Source: Ruminococcus sp. UBA4240 (GTDB lineage Bacteria > Bacillota > Clostridia > Oscillospirales > Ruminococcaceae). Taken from it: a DNA stretch of 36,211 nt. The notes under the pieces are model-generated. The model was not told the origin of the DNA. It saw only the letters and a program-made list of their open reading frames with translations, and ran no database searches. The position numbers and the translations under genes were made by a program. How positions within the stretch are numbered: position 1 is the stretch's first letter; each line of letters opens with the position of its first letter. The stretch spans positions 1-36,211 of the forward strand of contig DGXE01000051.1 in NCBI GenBank assembly GCA_002395525.1, read 5' to 3'. Shown here in pieces: positions 1 to 9,160 of the stretch.

Positions 1-597
1 CATAGCCTCGGTCTGGTCATGGGTAACGTAGATTATAGTGGCACCAAGGCGCTGATGAAGTGCGGATATCTCCGCCCTCATCTGCACTCTCAGCTTTGCA
101 TCAAGGTTTGAAAGGGGCTCATCCATCAGGAACACCTTGGGTTCCCGCACTATGGCACGCCCCATTGCCACACGCTGACGCTGGCCGCCTGACAGTGCCG
201 CAGGCTTTCTTTCCAGCAGCTCCTGCAGATCCAGTATGACGGAGGCATCTTTGACCTTCTTGTTTATCTCGTGCTTGGGTGTCTTGCGGAGCTTCAGCCC
301 GAATGCCATATTCTCCTTCACCGACATATGGGGATACAGGGCGTAGTTCTGGAATACCATTGCAATATCCCTGTCCTTGGGCTCCACGTCGTTCATTATC
401 TTCCCGTCAATGAGGAATTCCCCGTCGGATATGTCCTCAAGACCTGCGATCATTCTCAGTGTTGTGGATTTGCCGCAGCCCGACGGTCCTACAAAAATGA
501 TAAATTCCTTGTCCTCGACTTCAAGGTTGAAGTCCTTTACAGCCTCAAAGCCGTTGGGATATATCTTGTAAATGTGTTTTAAAGACAGACTTGCCAT
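1..597 (-). CDS. MsmX/UgpC-like sugar ABC transporter ATPase (partial, C-terminus missing)
   Basis: This is the nucleotide-binding subunit that powers MalFG-type sugar importers from the cytoplasmic face. The 199 visible codons start at an ATG preceded by AGGTAGGT, and the frame stays open to the window edge, so the C-terminal part (normally about 370 residues in all, with a TOBE/OB region) lies outside. Visible motifs are Walker A GPSGCGKST (37-45), Q-loop Gln83, ABC signature LSGGQ (135-139), Walker B FLMDEP (156-161), D-loop and switch His193 in THDQTEAM. It is the only ATPase found in an operon that encodes two permease pairs. In Bacillus-type bacteria MsmX serves several importers, so sharing here is a reasonable inference. 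It could equally be closer to UgpC or MalK; those names are not separable from this fragment. Confidence 0.95.
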   Translation of the reverse strand, partial: MASLSLKHIYKIYPNGFEAVKDFNLEVEDKEFIIFVGPSGCGKSTTLRMIAGLEDISDGEFLIDGKIMNDVEPKDRDIAMVFQNYALYPHMSVKENMAFGLKLRKTPKHEINKKVKDASVILDLQELLERKPAALSGGQRQRVAMGRAIVREPKVFLMDEPLSNLDAKLRVQMRAEISALHQRLGATIIYVTHDQTEAM

Positions 598-630
598 ATG
601 TACCTACCTATCGTAATAGCTTGCGGTCAT

Positions 631-1581
631 TTACACCGTAATGTCAAATACAGGCCTGCCGCCCTCCCACCTTACAGGCATGAGCATTGCATGGCGGTTG
701 GGATCGTACAGAGGATCCCCCTGTATCTGGGCGTATGTGCGTGCGTGATATACAAGTATATCGTTTCCCTTTTCATCAACTGTGAATGAATTGTGCCCGG
801 GTCCGAAGATGCTCAGGCTGCTGTCGCTTTTGAGCACCGGGTAACGCTCCTTCTTCCAGCTTGCGGGGTCCAGCAGGTCGCTGGAAAGGCTTGCGCAGAG
901 CATCCCCATGCAGTAGTTCTCCCCCGTGTCACTGGCGGAATAGGTGAGGAAAATGTCATCACCGTGCTTTATTGCAGCAGGCCCCTCGTTTACCCAGAAG
1001 CCGTGCCGTTCCCAGTCGTAGTCGGGAGTGGTGAGCAGCACCTGCACCGTGTCCAGCTCACCGGCACTTCTGAGCCTTGCGATGTAGAGATTGGATATCT
1101 GCCTCCCCACACCCACCTTTTCAGCCCAGACAAAGTAATGTGTGCCATTCACCTCAAAGGTGGTGGCATCAAGTGAAAATGCCCGGAATGAGAACTCATC
1201 ATCCTTATGGGCACGCATCATCCCAAGCTCCTGCCATTTATCCCCCATGGGGTCGCCCCCCTCACATTCAAGCACATAGGGGCGTATCTTCCAGGGATCC
1301 TCCGCCTCCCCGGCGGCATAGTAGATATACCACCTGCCGAAGAGGAAGTGGAGCTCCGGAGCCCATATGTGCTTGCTCTGGGGACCTGAGTGGTGCTTTG
1401 TCCAGACAGTCTTTTCCTGTGCTTCACAAAGCCCCGCCAGAGTATCCGAGCTCCTCAGCACGATGCGGTCGTATTCGGGGACGGAGGCCGTGAAATAGTA
1501 TCTTCCGTCCGTGTGCCTGTACACATACGGATCCGCTCTCTGCATTATCCACGGCCTGTTAAAGACAATATTCTGTGACAT
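631..1581 (-). CDS. Cytoplasmic GH43 exo-alpha-L-arabinofuranosidase (GH43_26-like)
   Basis: A 316-residue single-domain five-bladed beta-propeller glycosidase without signal peptide, so it should act in the cytoplasm on imported oligosaccharides. Expected GH43 catalytic residues are visible: base Asp17 in RADPYVY, pKa-modulating Asp138 in SLDATTFE, and acid Glu199 in NEGPA. His263 in FGPGHNSF matches the usual central metal or water site. The opening RADPYVYRHTDGRYYFTASV and the later motif ILVYHART resemble the subfamily that contains exo-1,5-alpha-L-arabinofuranosidases; that subfamily call is from memory of motifs, not a search. Start ATG has AAGGAG two bases upstream. It sits 33 bp before the ATPase gene and 27 bp after a surface lipoprotein gene, which fits a final step that releases arabinose from imported arabino-oligosaccharides. 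Beta-xylosidase activity is the main alternative. Confidence 0.88.
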   Translation of the reverse strand: MSQNIVFNRPWIMQRADPYVYRHTDGRYYFTASVPEYDRIVLRSSDTLAGLCEAQEKTVWTKHHSGPQSKHIWAPELHFLFGRWYIYYAAGEAEDPWKIRPYVLECEGGDPMGDKWQELGMMRAHKDDEFSFRAFSLDATTFEVNGTHYFVWAEKVGVGRQISNLYIARLRSAGELDTVQVLLTTPDYDWERHGFWVNEGPAAIKHGDDIFLTYSASDTGENYCMGMLCASLSSDLLDPASWKKERYPVLKSDSSLSIFGPGHNSFTVDEKGNDILVYHARTYAQIQGDPLYDPNRHAMLMPVRWEGGRPVFDITV

Positions 1582-1608
1582 TGCTCCTTCGTCCCTTTCC
1601 CGTCAGGT

Positions 1609-3186
1609 TTATTCTACGCTGAGAAGCTCGATGTATGCAGCCTCACCTGTAACATGAACGTATACAGGGGAATCAGCGGTCATAGTGGATGTTACAACAG
1701 CCTTTTCGGTCATGGCTGTGCCGTCAGCACCTGTGAAGGTGTAGTCAACGGTAACCTCTCCGCCGTTTCTGGTCATGGTAATATCAACGGATGCACTTGT
1801 CATGAGCTTGAGCCACTCTGCCCAGTCATCCCATGAATTCTCAAAGGTGGCATTGTAGGATGCATCGCCCCAGCCGAAGGCATCTGCACGGAGCACTGCA
1901 TATTCAGCATAGCCCTCGTAGTTGTCAGCGCTTGCCACCTTGTCAGTGGTAACGGCTGTGTTTGTGAAGGCAAGTACAAAGTTATCCCAGTTGTTCACAC
2001 CGTCGGAATAGTTGTTGAGCTTCATTTTCAGTGTGGCGCCGTCTGCCAGCTCAAAGCCGTCTGTGGTGTCCGACCAGAAGCCAAGCACTCTGTCGGGGGT
2101 GCCCAGTACATCAAGTGCGCCCTCTGCAACGGGTGCAGCCTCAAGGGGTGCAGCCTCTGTAACAGGTGCTTCCTCCTCGCCGCCCTCATATTCGGGTGCA
2201 ACAGGCTCTGCGGGAGGATTGCCCATCTCAAAGAGGGTCTTCACCTGACCGTCGGTAAGTGCCTCATCGAAGATGTAGAGCTCATCTACGAAGCCCTTGT
2301 ATATGGTATCCCAGTAGTTTATGCCGATATGTCCCTCTATGCCGTCCCCGGTGATTATCTCGGGGGAAAGGCCCTGATAGTACATATTCTCGCCGTTTGC
2401 CTCCCACTTCAGCTCACCGTTGAGGTAGAACTTTGTACCTACACGCTCCATGCCGTCATCGGCAACGTAGCGGTTCCCGTCGGCAACGATGGTAAGCAGG
2501 CACCATTCACGCTTGCCGTGCTCCGTGTCGTCCATTGCGTATATCCAGGGCCATACGCCGTCTGCGCTGACCTCGGTGCCTATGGAGGAGTTGCGGTTCC
2601 AGGCAACGGGGAAGATATCCGCATCGTTGGTGCCCCATGTGGACTTGGTGATGTTGAGCCATGTAACAGTTGCATCCGCATTTGACATACCGATGTTGCG
2701 GCCTATCTGCACAACAGGGCCGAAGGTGGCAACACGGTCTGCGTTGAACCAGAAGGAGAAGGTGTAGCTGTCGTCGCTTACCTCCTTCATGTCAAAGTCT
2801 ACGCCGTACTTGCCGTCAAGGTAGAGGGCATTGCCCACAGCACCCTGACCCTCTGCGATGAGCACCGGGTGATCCGAGGGAGCAAGGCCGAAGTTTGCGC
2901 CTGTGAGGGTGCCCTTATCCTCCACCTGCTTTACAGCGGAAAGACCGTCTGCGGACTCAAAGTCAAGGTGTACAAGGGCAGATTCGGGGATGGGCTCTGC
3001 CACAACGGGAGCAGTAGTCTCCTCTGCGGCAGTTGTCTCCTCAGCGGGTGCCTCGGTGGTCTGCTCTGCGGCCTGTGTGTCCGCAGGTGCTGCGGTAGTC
3101 TGCTCGGTTGCGGTATTGCCCCCTGCGCAGGCTGCCAGGGAAAGTGCCAGTACGGATGCGATGACTGCTGTTATCTGCTTTTTCAT
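1609..3186 (-). CDS. Surface lipoprotein with LamG-like fold and C-terminal beta-sandwich module
   Basis: A 525-residue lipoprotein with a short signal peptide and lipobox LAAC (Cys20), then a Thr/Ala/Glu-rich linker (about 22-65) that looks like a cell-wall spacer. Residues about 70-320 resemble a LamG/concanavalin A-like jelly roll (SYTFSFWFNADR, then WCLLTIVADGN and KFYLNGELKW). A second Pro/Glu/Ala linker precedes a C-terminal module (about 360-525, NNWDNFVLAFTN, YAVLRADAFGWG) like beta-sandwich modules seen beside glycoside hydrolases of gut bacteria. No catalytic residues of a hydrolase family were recognised. I infer a surface glycan-binding protein that passes ligand to the neighbouring solute-binding protein, a role like SusE/SGBP proteins in Bacteroidetes. 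Start ATG has AGGAAG upstream. An unrecognised enzyme activity cannot be excluded. Confidence 0.85.
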   Translation of the reverse strand: MKKQITAVIASVLALSLAACAGGNTATEQTTAAPADTQAAEQTTEAPAEETTAAEETTAPVVAEPIPESALVHLDFESADGLSAVKQVEDKGTLTGANFGLAPSDHPVLIAEGQGAVGNALYLDGKYGVDFDMKEVSDDSYTFSFWFNADRVATFGPVVQIGRNIGMSNADATVTWLNITKSTWGTNDADIFPVAWNRNSSIGTEVSADGVWPWIYAMDDTEHGKREWCLLTIVADGNRYVADDGMERVGTKFYLNGELKWEANGENMYYQGLSPEIITGDGIEGHIGINYWDTIYKGFVDELYIFDEALTDGQVKTLFEMGNPPAEPVAPEYEGGEEEAPVTEAAPLEAAPVAEGALDVLGTPDRVLGFWSDTTDGFELADGATLKMKLNNYSDGVNNWDNFVLAFTNTAVTTDKVASADNYEGYAEYAVLRADAFGWGDASYNATFENSWDDWAEWLKLMTSASVDITMTRNGGEVTVDYTFTGADGTAMTEKAVVTSTMTADSPVYVHVTGEAAYIELLSVE

Positions 3187-3214
3187 TTTTTAAACTTCCT
3201 TTCATGTTTAGGAT

Positions 3215-4840
3215 TTATTGATTATCTGCTATCATCTGCTCATATTCTGCGGTCTCTGACTCGCTGAGGACATCATAGCCGCCCTTGCCGAAGTAGTCGA
3301 GCATAGCCTGTGCGTGGTAGTAGTTGGCCTTGCGGTTTGCTTCCTCAACGTAGTCGGCAGCCTGTGCTGTGCCGTTGTCCACCAGGTCGTGAATGCCGAT
3401 GGCGTTGAAGTACTCATCGCAGAAATTCCAGTAGCCTGCGATATTTGTCCAGCCGAAGGAGATAGGCTGCATACAGGAGGCGAAGTAGTCCCTCCAGAGC
3501 TGTACGTGCTCATCGTCCATGCCTGCACAGTATACCTTGATGTACTCATCCCATACGCCCTCATCCTTTGTAATGGGAGCAGGCATTACATCATATTTCA
3601 GGGCGGTGCCCAGTGCGTTTACTATGCTCTCATCGGAGTAGATCTCACATCTGCCGTACCAGCCGTCTACACCGAAGGACATGAATTTAAGCAGCTCGTA
3701 TGCCTCTCTGGGATGCTCGCAGGAGGTGGTTATGCCGCCGTAGTCGATGGTGGCGATGGAGTGATGCCCTGCCCCTGCATCTGCTTCGGAAACTGCGGGT
3801 ATTACATAGGGCACGATGTCAAGGTTGAAACTTTCCTTGTAGGAGGGGGTGTTCCAGGTGTTCTGGAATGTCCAGAATGCCTCGGAGAACAGTGCGCAGT
3901 GGCTGGTGTTGCCTGCCCAGCCCTCCCAGTCGCCTGACCAGTCCTCCATTGCCTGTGTCTCGGTGGAGGGGGCTATGTAGCCGCCCAGCTTCAGGTTGGA
4001 AAATTCCTGCTCCCCCACTGCCCATTCGGTAAGGTCAAAGGTCTTGCCGGTAAAGCCGAACTCACCTATGATATCCTGTCTTGCGGCGATGCCGTAGTAG
4101 GAGTCAAGGCGGTTGTAGTAGCCGAGGCCGTAGTATGCCATGCCGTCGGGAGAATCAAGGACTGTGGAATCCTTGATGAGCTGTATCATCTCAGCCCATG
4201 TCCAGTTCTGTGTGGGGACGGTGAGGTTGAGAGTTTCAAGCACGTTCCTGTCAACAAAGATGACACCGGGGAAGAACTTTACAGGCACGCTGTACCTCAT
4301 GCCTCCCTCAAGGTGGTAGGTGCCGAGGCCGGCGGAATTCACCGTATCAGCCAGGTTCTTTGTCTCCTCGTCGCTGTTCCAGTAGGAGGATATATCCGCA
4401 AGGAGCTGATTGGAAAGGGCATAGTCGCAGTCCGAATGCATTATGACATCAGGTGCCTGTCCGTTGCTGATAAGGGTGCCCAGAGTGGTGTTGTAGTTTG
4501 CCACGTTCTCATACTGCACATTTACAGTGATGTTGGGGTATATCTGCATGAACTTGTCCGCAAGGAGCTTCACCGTCTCATCCTGATCGAAGTGGAAGTA
4601 GGTGAGGGTGATGTTCTCGCTGGTCATGTCCTTGTACTTCTTGTACTGGTGGGTGCTGCCCTCAATGGTCACAAGGTCGTAGTCATTGGTGACATTTGCA
4701 GCCGAGCCGCCCTGTGAAAGGGTATCCGCCCCGCCTCCGGAGGAGGGCGTACCGCCGCCGCTGCTGCCTTGGCAGCCTGCGAGGATGCCTGCGGTCATCA
4801 TTCCCGCAAGCGCCATAGAGATGAGTTTCTTCGTTTTCAT
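3215..4840 (-). CDS. Sugar ABC transporter solute-binding lipoprotein
   Basis: A 541-residue extracellular solute-binding protein of the family 1 sugar type. I chose the ATG at 4840 because it follows GATGGAGGTAGAAAGT and opens a proper signal peptide ending in the lipobox LAGC (Cys23); an in-frame ATG 66 bases upstream gives an unlikely leader. A Gly/Ser-rich linker (about 24-50) follows. The mature core shows typical motifs: ITLTYFHFDQDETVKLLADK, NGQAPDVIMHSD, YSVPVKFFPGVIFVDRNVLE, and a Trp-rich C-terminal lobe that probably stacks on sugar rings. At over 500 residues it is larger than maltose-type binding proteins and nearer the size used for oligosaccharides. It lies 28 bp after its permease pair. 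The ligand is unknown; arabino-oligosaccharides are inferred from context. Confidence 0.93.
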   Translation of the reverse strand: MKTKKLISMALAGMMTAGILAGCQGSSGGGTPSSGGGADTLSQGGSAANVTNDYDLVTIEGSTHQYKKYKDMTSENITLTYFHFDQDETVKLLADKFMQIYPNITVNVQYENVANYNTTLGTLISNGQAPDVIMHSDCDYALSNQLLADISSYWNSDEETKNLADTVNSAGLGTYHLEGGMRYSVPVKFFPGVIFVDRNVLETLNLTVPTQNWTWAEMIQLIKDSTVLDSPDGMAYYGLGYYNRLDSYYGIAARQDIIGEFGFTGKTFDLTEWAVGEQEFSNLKLGGYIAPSTETQAMEDWSGDWEGWAGNTSHCALFSEAFWTFQNTWNTPSYKESFNLDIVPYVIPAVSEADAGAGHHSIATIDYGGITTSCEHPREAYELLKFMSFGVDGWYGRCEIYSDESIVNALGTALKYDVMPAPITKDEGVWDEYIKVYCAGMDDEHVQLWRDYFASCMQPISFGWTNIAGYWNFCDEYFNAIGIHDLVDNGTAQAADYVEEANRKANYYHAQAMLDYFGKGGYDVLSESETAEYEQMIADNQ

Positions 4841-4868
4841 ACTTTCTACCTCCATCTTGTTGGATTTG

Positions 4869-5882
4869 TCATTCGCCTGTGATACCTGTTCTGTCGATGC
4901 TCTCAACGAAATGCCTCTGAAGCACCAGGTACAGTATGGTAAGGGGCAGTATGCTCAGCAGTGTGCCCGCCATGCTTATGGATTCGTTGAGATTGGTTGC
5001 GGCATTTGTGGCTGTCTGCTGATAGCCGGAGAAGTTTGCCGCAAAATTGTCAAGCTGTATTACCAGTGTTGTCCAGTTCGACTGTCCGTATACCCCGTGC
5101 ACATAGAGCTCTGTGAGATAGGATTCGTTCCAGTACCACACAAAGGAGAAAAGCGCCACTGTAATGAAGGCGGGGGCGGCACTGGGGAGAGCCACCTTGA
5201 AGAATGATCTGAAATGCCCTGCCCCGTCTATTCTTGATGCCTCTATGAGCACCTTGGGTATCTGTCTGAAAAACTGCCAGAAAATGAGGATGAATATGGG
5301 CGCCTTGAAGCCCTGCCCGAAAAGGGCGGGGAGTATGAATGCCCACACGGTGTTTAGTATGCCCAGCTTAGAGTAGAGCACATAGGTGGGTATCATGGTT
5401 ATCTGTGCGGGGAGCACAAAGCTGAGTATGATTATCCCCATGACGATCTTCTTGCCCGGGAAGTCAAAGCGTGCCAGTGCATAGCCCGTCACCGAGCAGG
5501 AAAGGAGATTGCATATCGTGGGCACCCCCGCTATTACTGCACTCTGCCAGAGAGCCGTCCAGAAGTTCATGCTCTCCCCTGCCTGCCTGAAATTCTCGAA
5601 ATTCAGAGAGCTTGGCAGCCATTTTATGGAGGAGTCCAGCAGGTCGTCAAGGGTCATCATGCTGCTTGACACCATGTGGAGTATGGGATAGGTATAGATG
5701 AAGCCTATGCATATCAGCAGGGCATAGACTGTAAACTGCTTTAAAAAGCCCTCCCTGTCCTTGGAGCCCATGAGGAAGCGATGCACCCTTTCCTTGGTGA
5801 TACGGGGCTTAGTAGTCGCTCCTGCTCGTGGTGTGGGATGTGATCTGCCCCTTTTCACGCTTGCGTTCGATCCTTGCGGCAT
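4869..5882 (-). CDS. Sugar ABC transporter permease, MalG/UgpE type
   Basis: Inner component of a carbohydrate importer. About six membrane segments follow a basic N-terminal tail, and the cytoplasmic EAA loop that docks on the ATPase is visible as EASRIDGAGHFRSFFKVALP. The longest frame begins at the ATG at 5882, which follows AAAGGAGG by about ten bases but overlaps the end of the upstream permease by 74 bp. That ribosome-site-like string also encodes Arg codons of the neighbour, so it may be chance. An internal ATG at 5771 is the other ATG candidate; the usual family start would fall between them. The overlap suggests translational coupling to the partner permease. It pairs with the gene at 5809-6888 and with the solute-binding lipoprotein at 3215-4840. 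Confidence 0.93.
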   Translation of the reverse strand: MPQGSNASVKRGRSHPTPRAGATTKPRITKERVHRFLMGSKDREGFLKQFTVYALLICIGFIYTYPILHMVSSSMMTLDDLLDSSIKWLPSSLNFENFRQAGESMNFWTALWQSAVIAGVPTICNLLSCSVTGYALARFDFPGKKIVMGIIILSFVLPAQITMIPTYVLYSKLGILNTVWAFILPALFGQGFKAPIFILIFWQFFRQIPKVLIEASRIDGAGHFRSFFKVALPSAAPAFITVALFSFVWYWNESYLTELYVHGVYGQSNWTTLVIQLDNFAANFSGYQQTATNAATNLNESISMAGTLLSILPLTILYLVLQRHFVESIDRTGITGE

Positions 5883-6888
5883 TGCGGCGGTTCCTCCTTT
5901 CTATCCTCTTCTTTTCCCTTGCCTCTTTCTTGCGGAGCTTGACTGCTCTCTTCACCTGCTTCTCATACTGATCCTTCCTGCCTGCAAGTATGAGTGCAAA
6001 TGCGCCTACAAGCAGCAGCACCACCAGAGAGTAGAGCCAAGCCATGGCAGAGGCATATCCGTACCCCTTTTCCTTCGTGCCGGAGAACATGGACTCCTTG
6101 ATGAGCACGATTATGGGGTTTTCGCTGTTGTTGGAGATGAACACCACCGTGTATATGGTGTTTAGGAGTATCATGGAGCGCAGATTGGGGAGGGTTATCT
6201 TCCAGAAGCATTCCCAGCCAGAGCCGCCGTCTATCTTTGCAGCCTCGTACATGGAGCGGTCTATCTTCTGCAGCCCCGAAAGGAATATGAGTATCTGCAC
6301 CCCGGAATACCACAGAGTGGTTATCATGTTGCCGAAGAGATCTGAGATGGGCTCTGCTATTATGGAGGGCAGCACCGAGCCTATGGCACCGGATATTGCC
6401 TGCACATCCACTGCGGAGATGCTCCCCGCTCCCTCGGAATTCAGCATCCCAAGTATGGGACCGCTGACGATTATCACTGGCAGGAAGAAGATGAGCCTGA
6501 AAAAGCCCTTCCCCTTTATGTTCATATTCAGCATCATGGCGATGATAAGCGCAAACACCACGATGATGGGGACAGACAGGACAGTGGATGTGAGATAGTT
6601 CACCAGCTCCACCACAAAGTCCGGGTCCTGAATGAGTATCTGGGTGAAGTTGCCGTACCCCAGGAATGTGAACTTCTGCCCGAGGGGGGTTATGCGTATG
6701 TTGTTGAGGGCATACCAGAAGGACATACACAGAGGATATGCCAGAAACACTGCCGCACCTATGAACCAGGGTATCATGAAGACATATCCCATGCGGGCAT
6801 ACCGTCTTTCCAGCTTTCCCGGCTTCAGCCGCTTCATGCGCTCCCGGAGAGCCTTTTTGTCGGCATAGGTCATTTTCTTTTCTTCCAT
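5809..6888 (-). CDS. Sugar ABC transporter permease, MalF/UgpA type
   Basis: A 359-residue inner-membrane permease. The start was set at the ATG at 6888 (MEEKKMTYADKK) because GGAGGGGG lies about a dozen bases upstream, inside the end of the preceding gene; the frame could begin 42 bases earlier but without a comparable site. The protein has a basic N-terminal tail, six or so membrane segments, an extracellular insertion of some 35 residues (about 160-200) and the EAA docking loop EAAKIDGGSGWECFWKITLP. The C-terminus is an unusually long, very basic tail (RKKEAREKKRIERRNRRN) that is expected to be cytoplasmic and close to the ATPase or lipid head groups. It is the heterodimer partner of the permease at 4869-5882. 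Confidence 0.93.
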   Translation of the reverse strand: MEEKKMTYADKKALRERMKRLKPGKLERRYARMGYVFMIPWFIGAAVFLAYPLCMSFWYALNNIRITPLGQKFTFLGYGNFTQILIQDPDFVVELVNYLTSTVLSVPIIVVFALIIAMMLNMNIKGKGFFRLIFFLPVIIVSGPILGMLNSEGAGSISAVDVQAISGAIGSVLPSIIAEPISDLFGNMITTLWYSGVQILIFLSGLQKIDRSMYEAAKIDGGSGWECFWKITLPNLRSMILLNTIYTVVFISNNSENPIIVLIKESMFSGTKEKGYGYASAMAWLYSLVVLLLVGAFALILAGRKDQYEKQVKRAVKLRKKEAREKKRIERRNRRNAARIERKREKGQITSHTTSRSDY

Positions 6889-6892
6889 GCTG

Positions 6893-9160
6893 TCACACCC
6901 CCTCCGACACTGCATAGGAAAGCGGCTCAACAGCTATGCCGCCGGCGGTGAGAGGGGCTTCCCCGTAGTTCACATACACCTTCGTGCCGTTGGAATAGCT
7001 TACACATCGCAGTCCGTTTTCAAGCACCTCGTGGTCGGTGATGTATGCACCCTGTGTCTGCTGTGCAAGAGCGCCCAGCTTTGCGTCGTAATCGGCTATG
7101 GTGTCCTTATAGCTCTGGTATTCAAGTGAATACAGATCGCTGGAATTGGTGTAGATGAGCTTTGAGGAATCCTCAGCCGTCACATAGAAGGAAGGGTATG
7201 TGCCTGATTCCGCCATTTTCAGGAAGTTCTCCGTCTTGTTGGCCTCGAAGTTCACATAGCCCGAATAGGTGGGGACTATGCCCTTGAGGACAATGGAGAA
7301 GAAGGGTATCTCCCTGTCGATGTAGAGATAATCCGAGGAATCAAGGGGCATATCCGCAAAGGCATCCCCCCTGTCCCACAGGTAGGCATTGGGTGTTTCA
7401 AGTATCACGCTGCATCTGCTGTCTGCGTATTCAAGGGCACTGTCGTAGATGTCCATAGTGTCCGTGCGGGAGTAGAATGAGCCCTTGTAGCTGTAGGAAA
7501 ACAGCTTTTCGCTCACACCCGCAAAGGCAATGGAGGTTATACCCCTTTTCCCTGCCTTGTCCACAAGAGAAGATATATTGGTGCTGCTGCGCCCCGGCAT
7601 CAGGTAGTAGAAAAGGTCGTACACCTGTCTTTTGGGCTCGCTCTTGAAGGTGCGCTTGTTCACCATCTTCATCACATTATATGTGGTGGAGTGGGTCTTT
7701 GCATTTACTGTGAGGGCATCGTCGTAGAGATAGATGCTGTTGCCCTTTTCCGCCTGCTCTGATATGAGGCGGTCAAGACCTGCGGTGCCGCCTATATGTC
7801 CGTCTGCGGTGAAGTCTGTCACAGGGAGATCGTAAAGCCCCCCCTTCTGCCAGCCCTTGTACAGGGAGAGCACATTCTTCACACCGTTCTGACCCAGCTC
7901 ATCCAGTATCTCCCCGGCCTCGTCGGCGGTAGTCATAGTGACTGCCTTTGTGCCCATGAGGAATTCCTCACGCTCTGTCCCCAGAAAATCCACCCGCGTG
8001 TGGTAGGAGGTATCCCTCTGTGTCAGGGTGCCCTTTTCAAGGAGATAGTCCCTGTATGCGCACGCCATCCCCGCATAGTCCGCATCCTCCCCGTCAAGGA
8101 AGATGTAGCGCACAGCAAGGTCGGAGCGGAGCCTGTCCTTCTCCACGGATGTGACCGTTCCGGAATTTGACTGGTTCAGGGGCTGTACATACACATCCCT
8201 TAGCAGAAACTTTGCAAAGCAGCGGTTGTAGTCTACCATAATGCCGTTTGGCACTACCTCTATGCTGCACCGCTCATCCCCGGACTCCACTATGCCGAGA
8301 TAGGCAAGCTCATCCTCTGTGTGCGCCATGCCGAAAACAGGTGCAAGGACTGCTGCCGCCTCCGTTACGGTCTCGTGCTCACCCCAGATGACAGGTGTGG
8401 CAGAGTGGGAGGTCATGCCGTCATCAGCGCCGTAGATAAGCCCGGAAAAGCCTGTGGTATACCGCCCCTCCTTGTTGTCAAGCTCGATGAGGGCTCCGTT
8501 GCCGTCAGGGACTAGCATATAGCCCTCTTCATCGTCAAGGTAGGTGTACCCCATGAAGGGCAGAACGCTTATGGTGGATATGTAGGTGTCCTCCCTGTTT
8601 TCCTTTACGGACTCATCAGGTATGCGCACTGAAAGCTCATTGCCGTCAAGCCGCACCTCGATACCTATGTCGAACATATAGTCCCCTAAGAAGCTTATCC
8701 TTGCGTAGATCCCGTTGTCCACAGCATAGGTCTCTATCCGTGAGGGAACGGTGACAAGATCCACCTGATAGGTATTGAGGGTGCCCACTATGGCATTTAT
8801 AACGATGCCGCTCTTTATATAGCCTGTCCAGCTCTTGTTGTTCCTGCCGTCGTCCTTTTCGTCGCTGACGGTGCTCTCCATGACTACCCCGCTTTTTCTG
8901 TTCACCACTTTAAGTGAGAACCGGGGCTCGTAGTAGTAAAGCTGGTAGTCATCGTTCTGAGCCACAAGGACGAAGTCATCGGCAGCCTCTATCCTCTCCC
9001 CCGGAGCGGGGAGAGGGCTGCTGTGGCTTTTCTCGGTTTTAAGCTGCAAAGGCTTTGAAGTGCCTGCCGCAACACCCAACACAATGCTTATGATGATGAT
9101 AACAGCCGCTGCCGCCGCCCCGATAATGAGGGGCAGTCTTTTCTGCCTGTTAGCTTCCAA
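6893..9160 (-). CDS. Membrane-anchored DUF5696-type extracellular protein
   Basis: A 755-residue protein of a family I recognise as DUF5696, whose function is not established. One N-terminal membrane segment (about 9-33, AAAAAVIIIISIVLGVAAG) anchors it with the rest outside the cell. The first half is beta-rich (DYQLYYYEPRFSLKVVNRKS). The second half, from about 370, looks like an (alpha/beta) barrel of glycoside-hydrolase style: GVKNVLSLYKGWQKGG, SIYLYDDALTVN, ITSIAFAG, CSVILETPNAYLWDRGD. Acidic residues on these strand ends (Asp, Glu) could be catalytic but no family signature was assigned. The start is TTG at 9160, 11 bp inside the upstream gene, with GAGGGGG nearby. It sits between two permease pairs of sugar importers, so a role in glycan binding or processing at the membrane is inferred. 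Confidence 0.85.
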   Translation of the reverse strand: MEANRQKRLPLIIGAAAAAVIIIISIVLGVAAGTSKPLQLKTEKSHSSPLPAPGERIEAADDFVLVAQNDDYQLYYYEPRFSLKVVNRKSGVVMESTVSDEKDDGRNNKSWTGYIKSGIVINAIVGTLNTYQVDLVTVPSRIETYAVDNGIYARISFLGDYMFDIGIEVRLDGNELSVRIPDESVKENREDTYISTISVLPFMGYTYLDDEEGYMLVPDGNGALIELDNKEGRYTTGFSGLIYGADDGMTSHSATPVIWGEHETVTEAAAVLAPVFGMAHTEDELAYLGIVESGDERCSIEVVPNGIMVDYNRCFAKFLLRDVYVQPLNQSNSGTVTSVEKDRLRSDLAVRYIFLDGEDADYAGMACAYRDYLLEKGTLTQRDTSYHTRVDFLGTEREEFLMGTKAVTMTTADEAGEILDELGQNGVKNVLSLYKGWQKGGLYDLPVTDFTADGHIGGTAGLDRLISEQAEKGNSIYLYDDALTVNAKTHSTTYNVMKMVNKRTFKSEPKRQVYDLFYYLMPGRSSTNISSLVDKAGKRGITSIAFAGVSEKLFSYSYKGSFYSRTDTMDIYDSALEYADSRCSVILETPNAYLWDRGDAFADMPLDSSDYLYIDREIPFFSIVLKGIVPTYSGYVNFEANKTENFLKMAESGTYPSFYVTAEDSSKLIYTNSSDLYSLEYQSYKDTIADYDAKLGALAQQTQGAYITDHEVLENGLRCVSYSNGTKVYVNYGEAPLTAGGIAVEPLSYAVSEGV

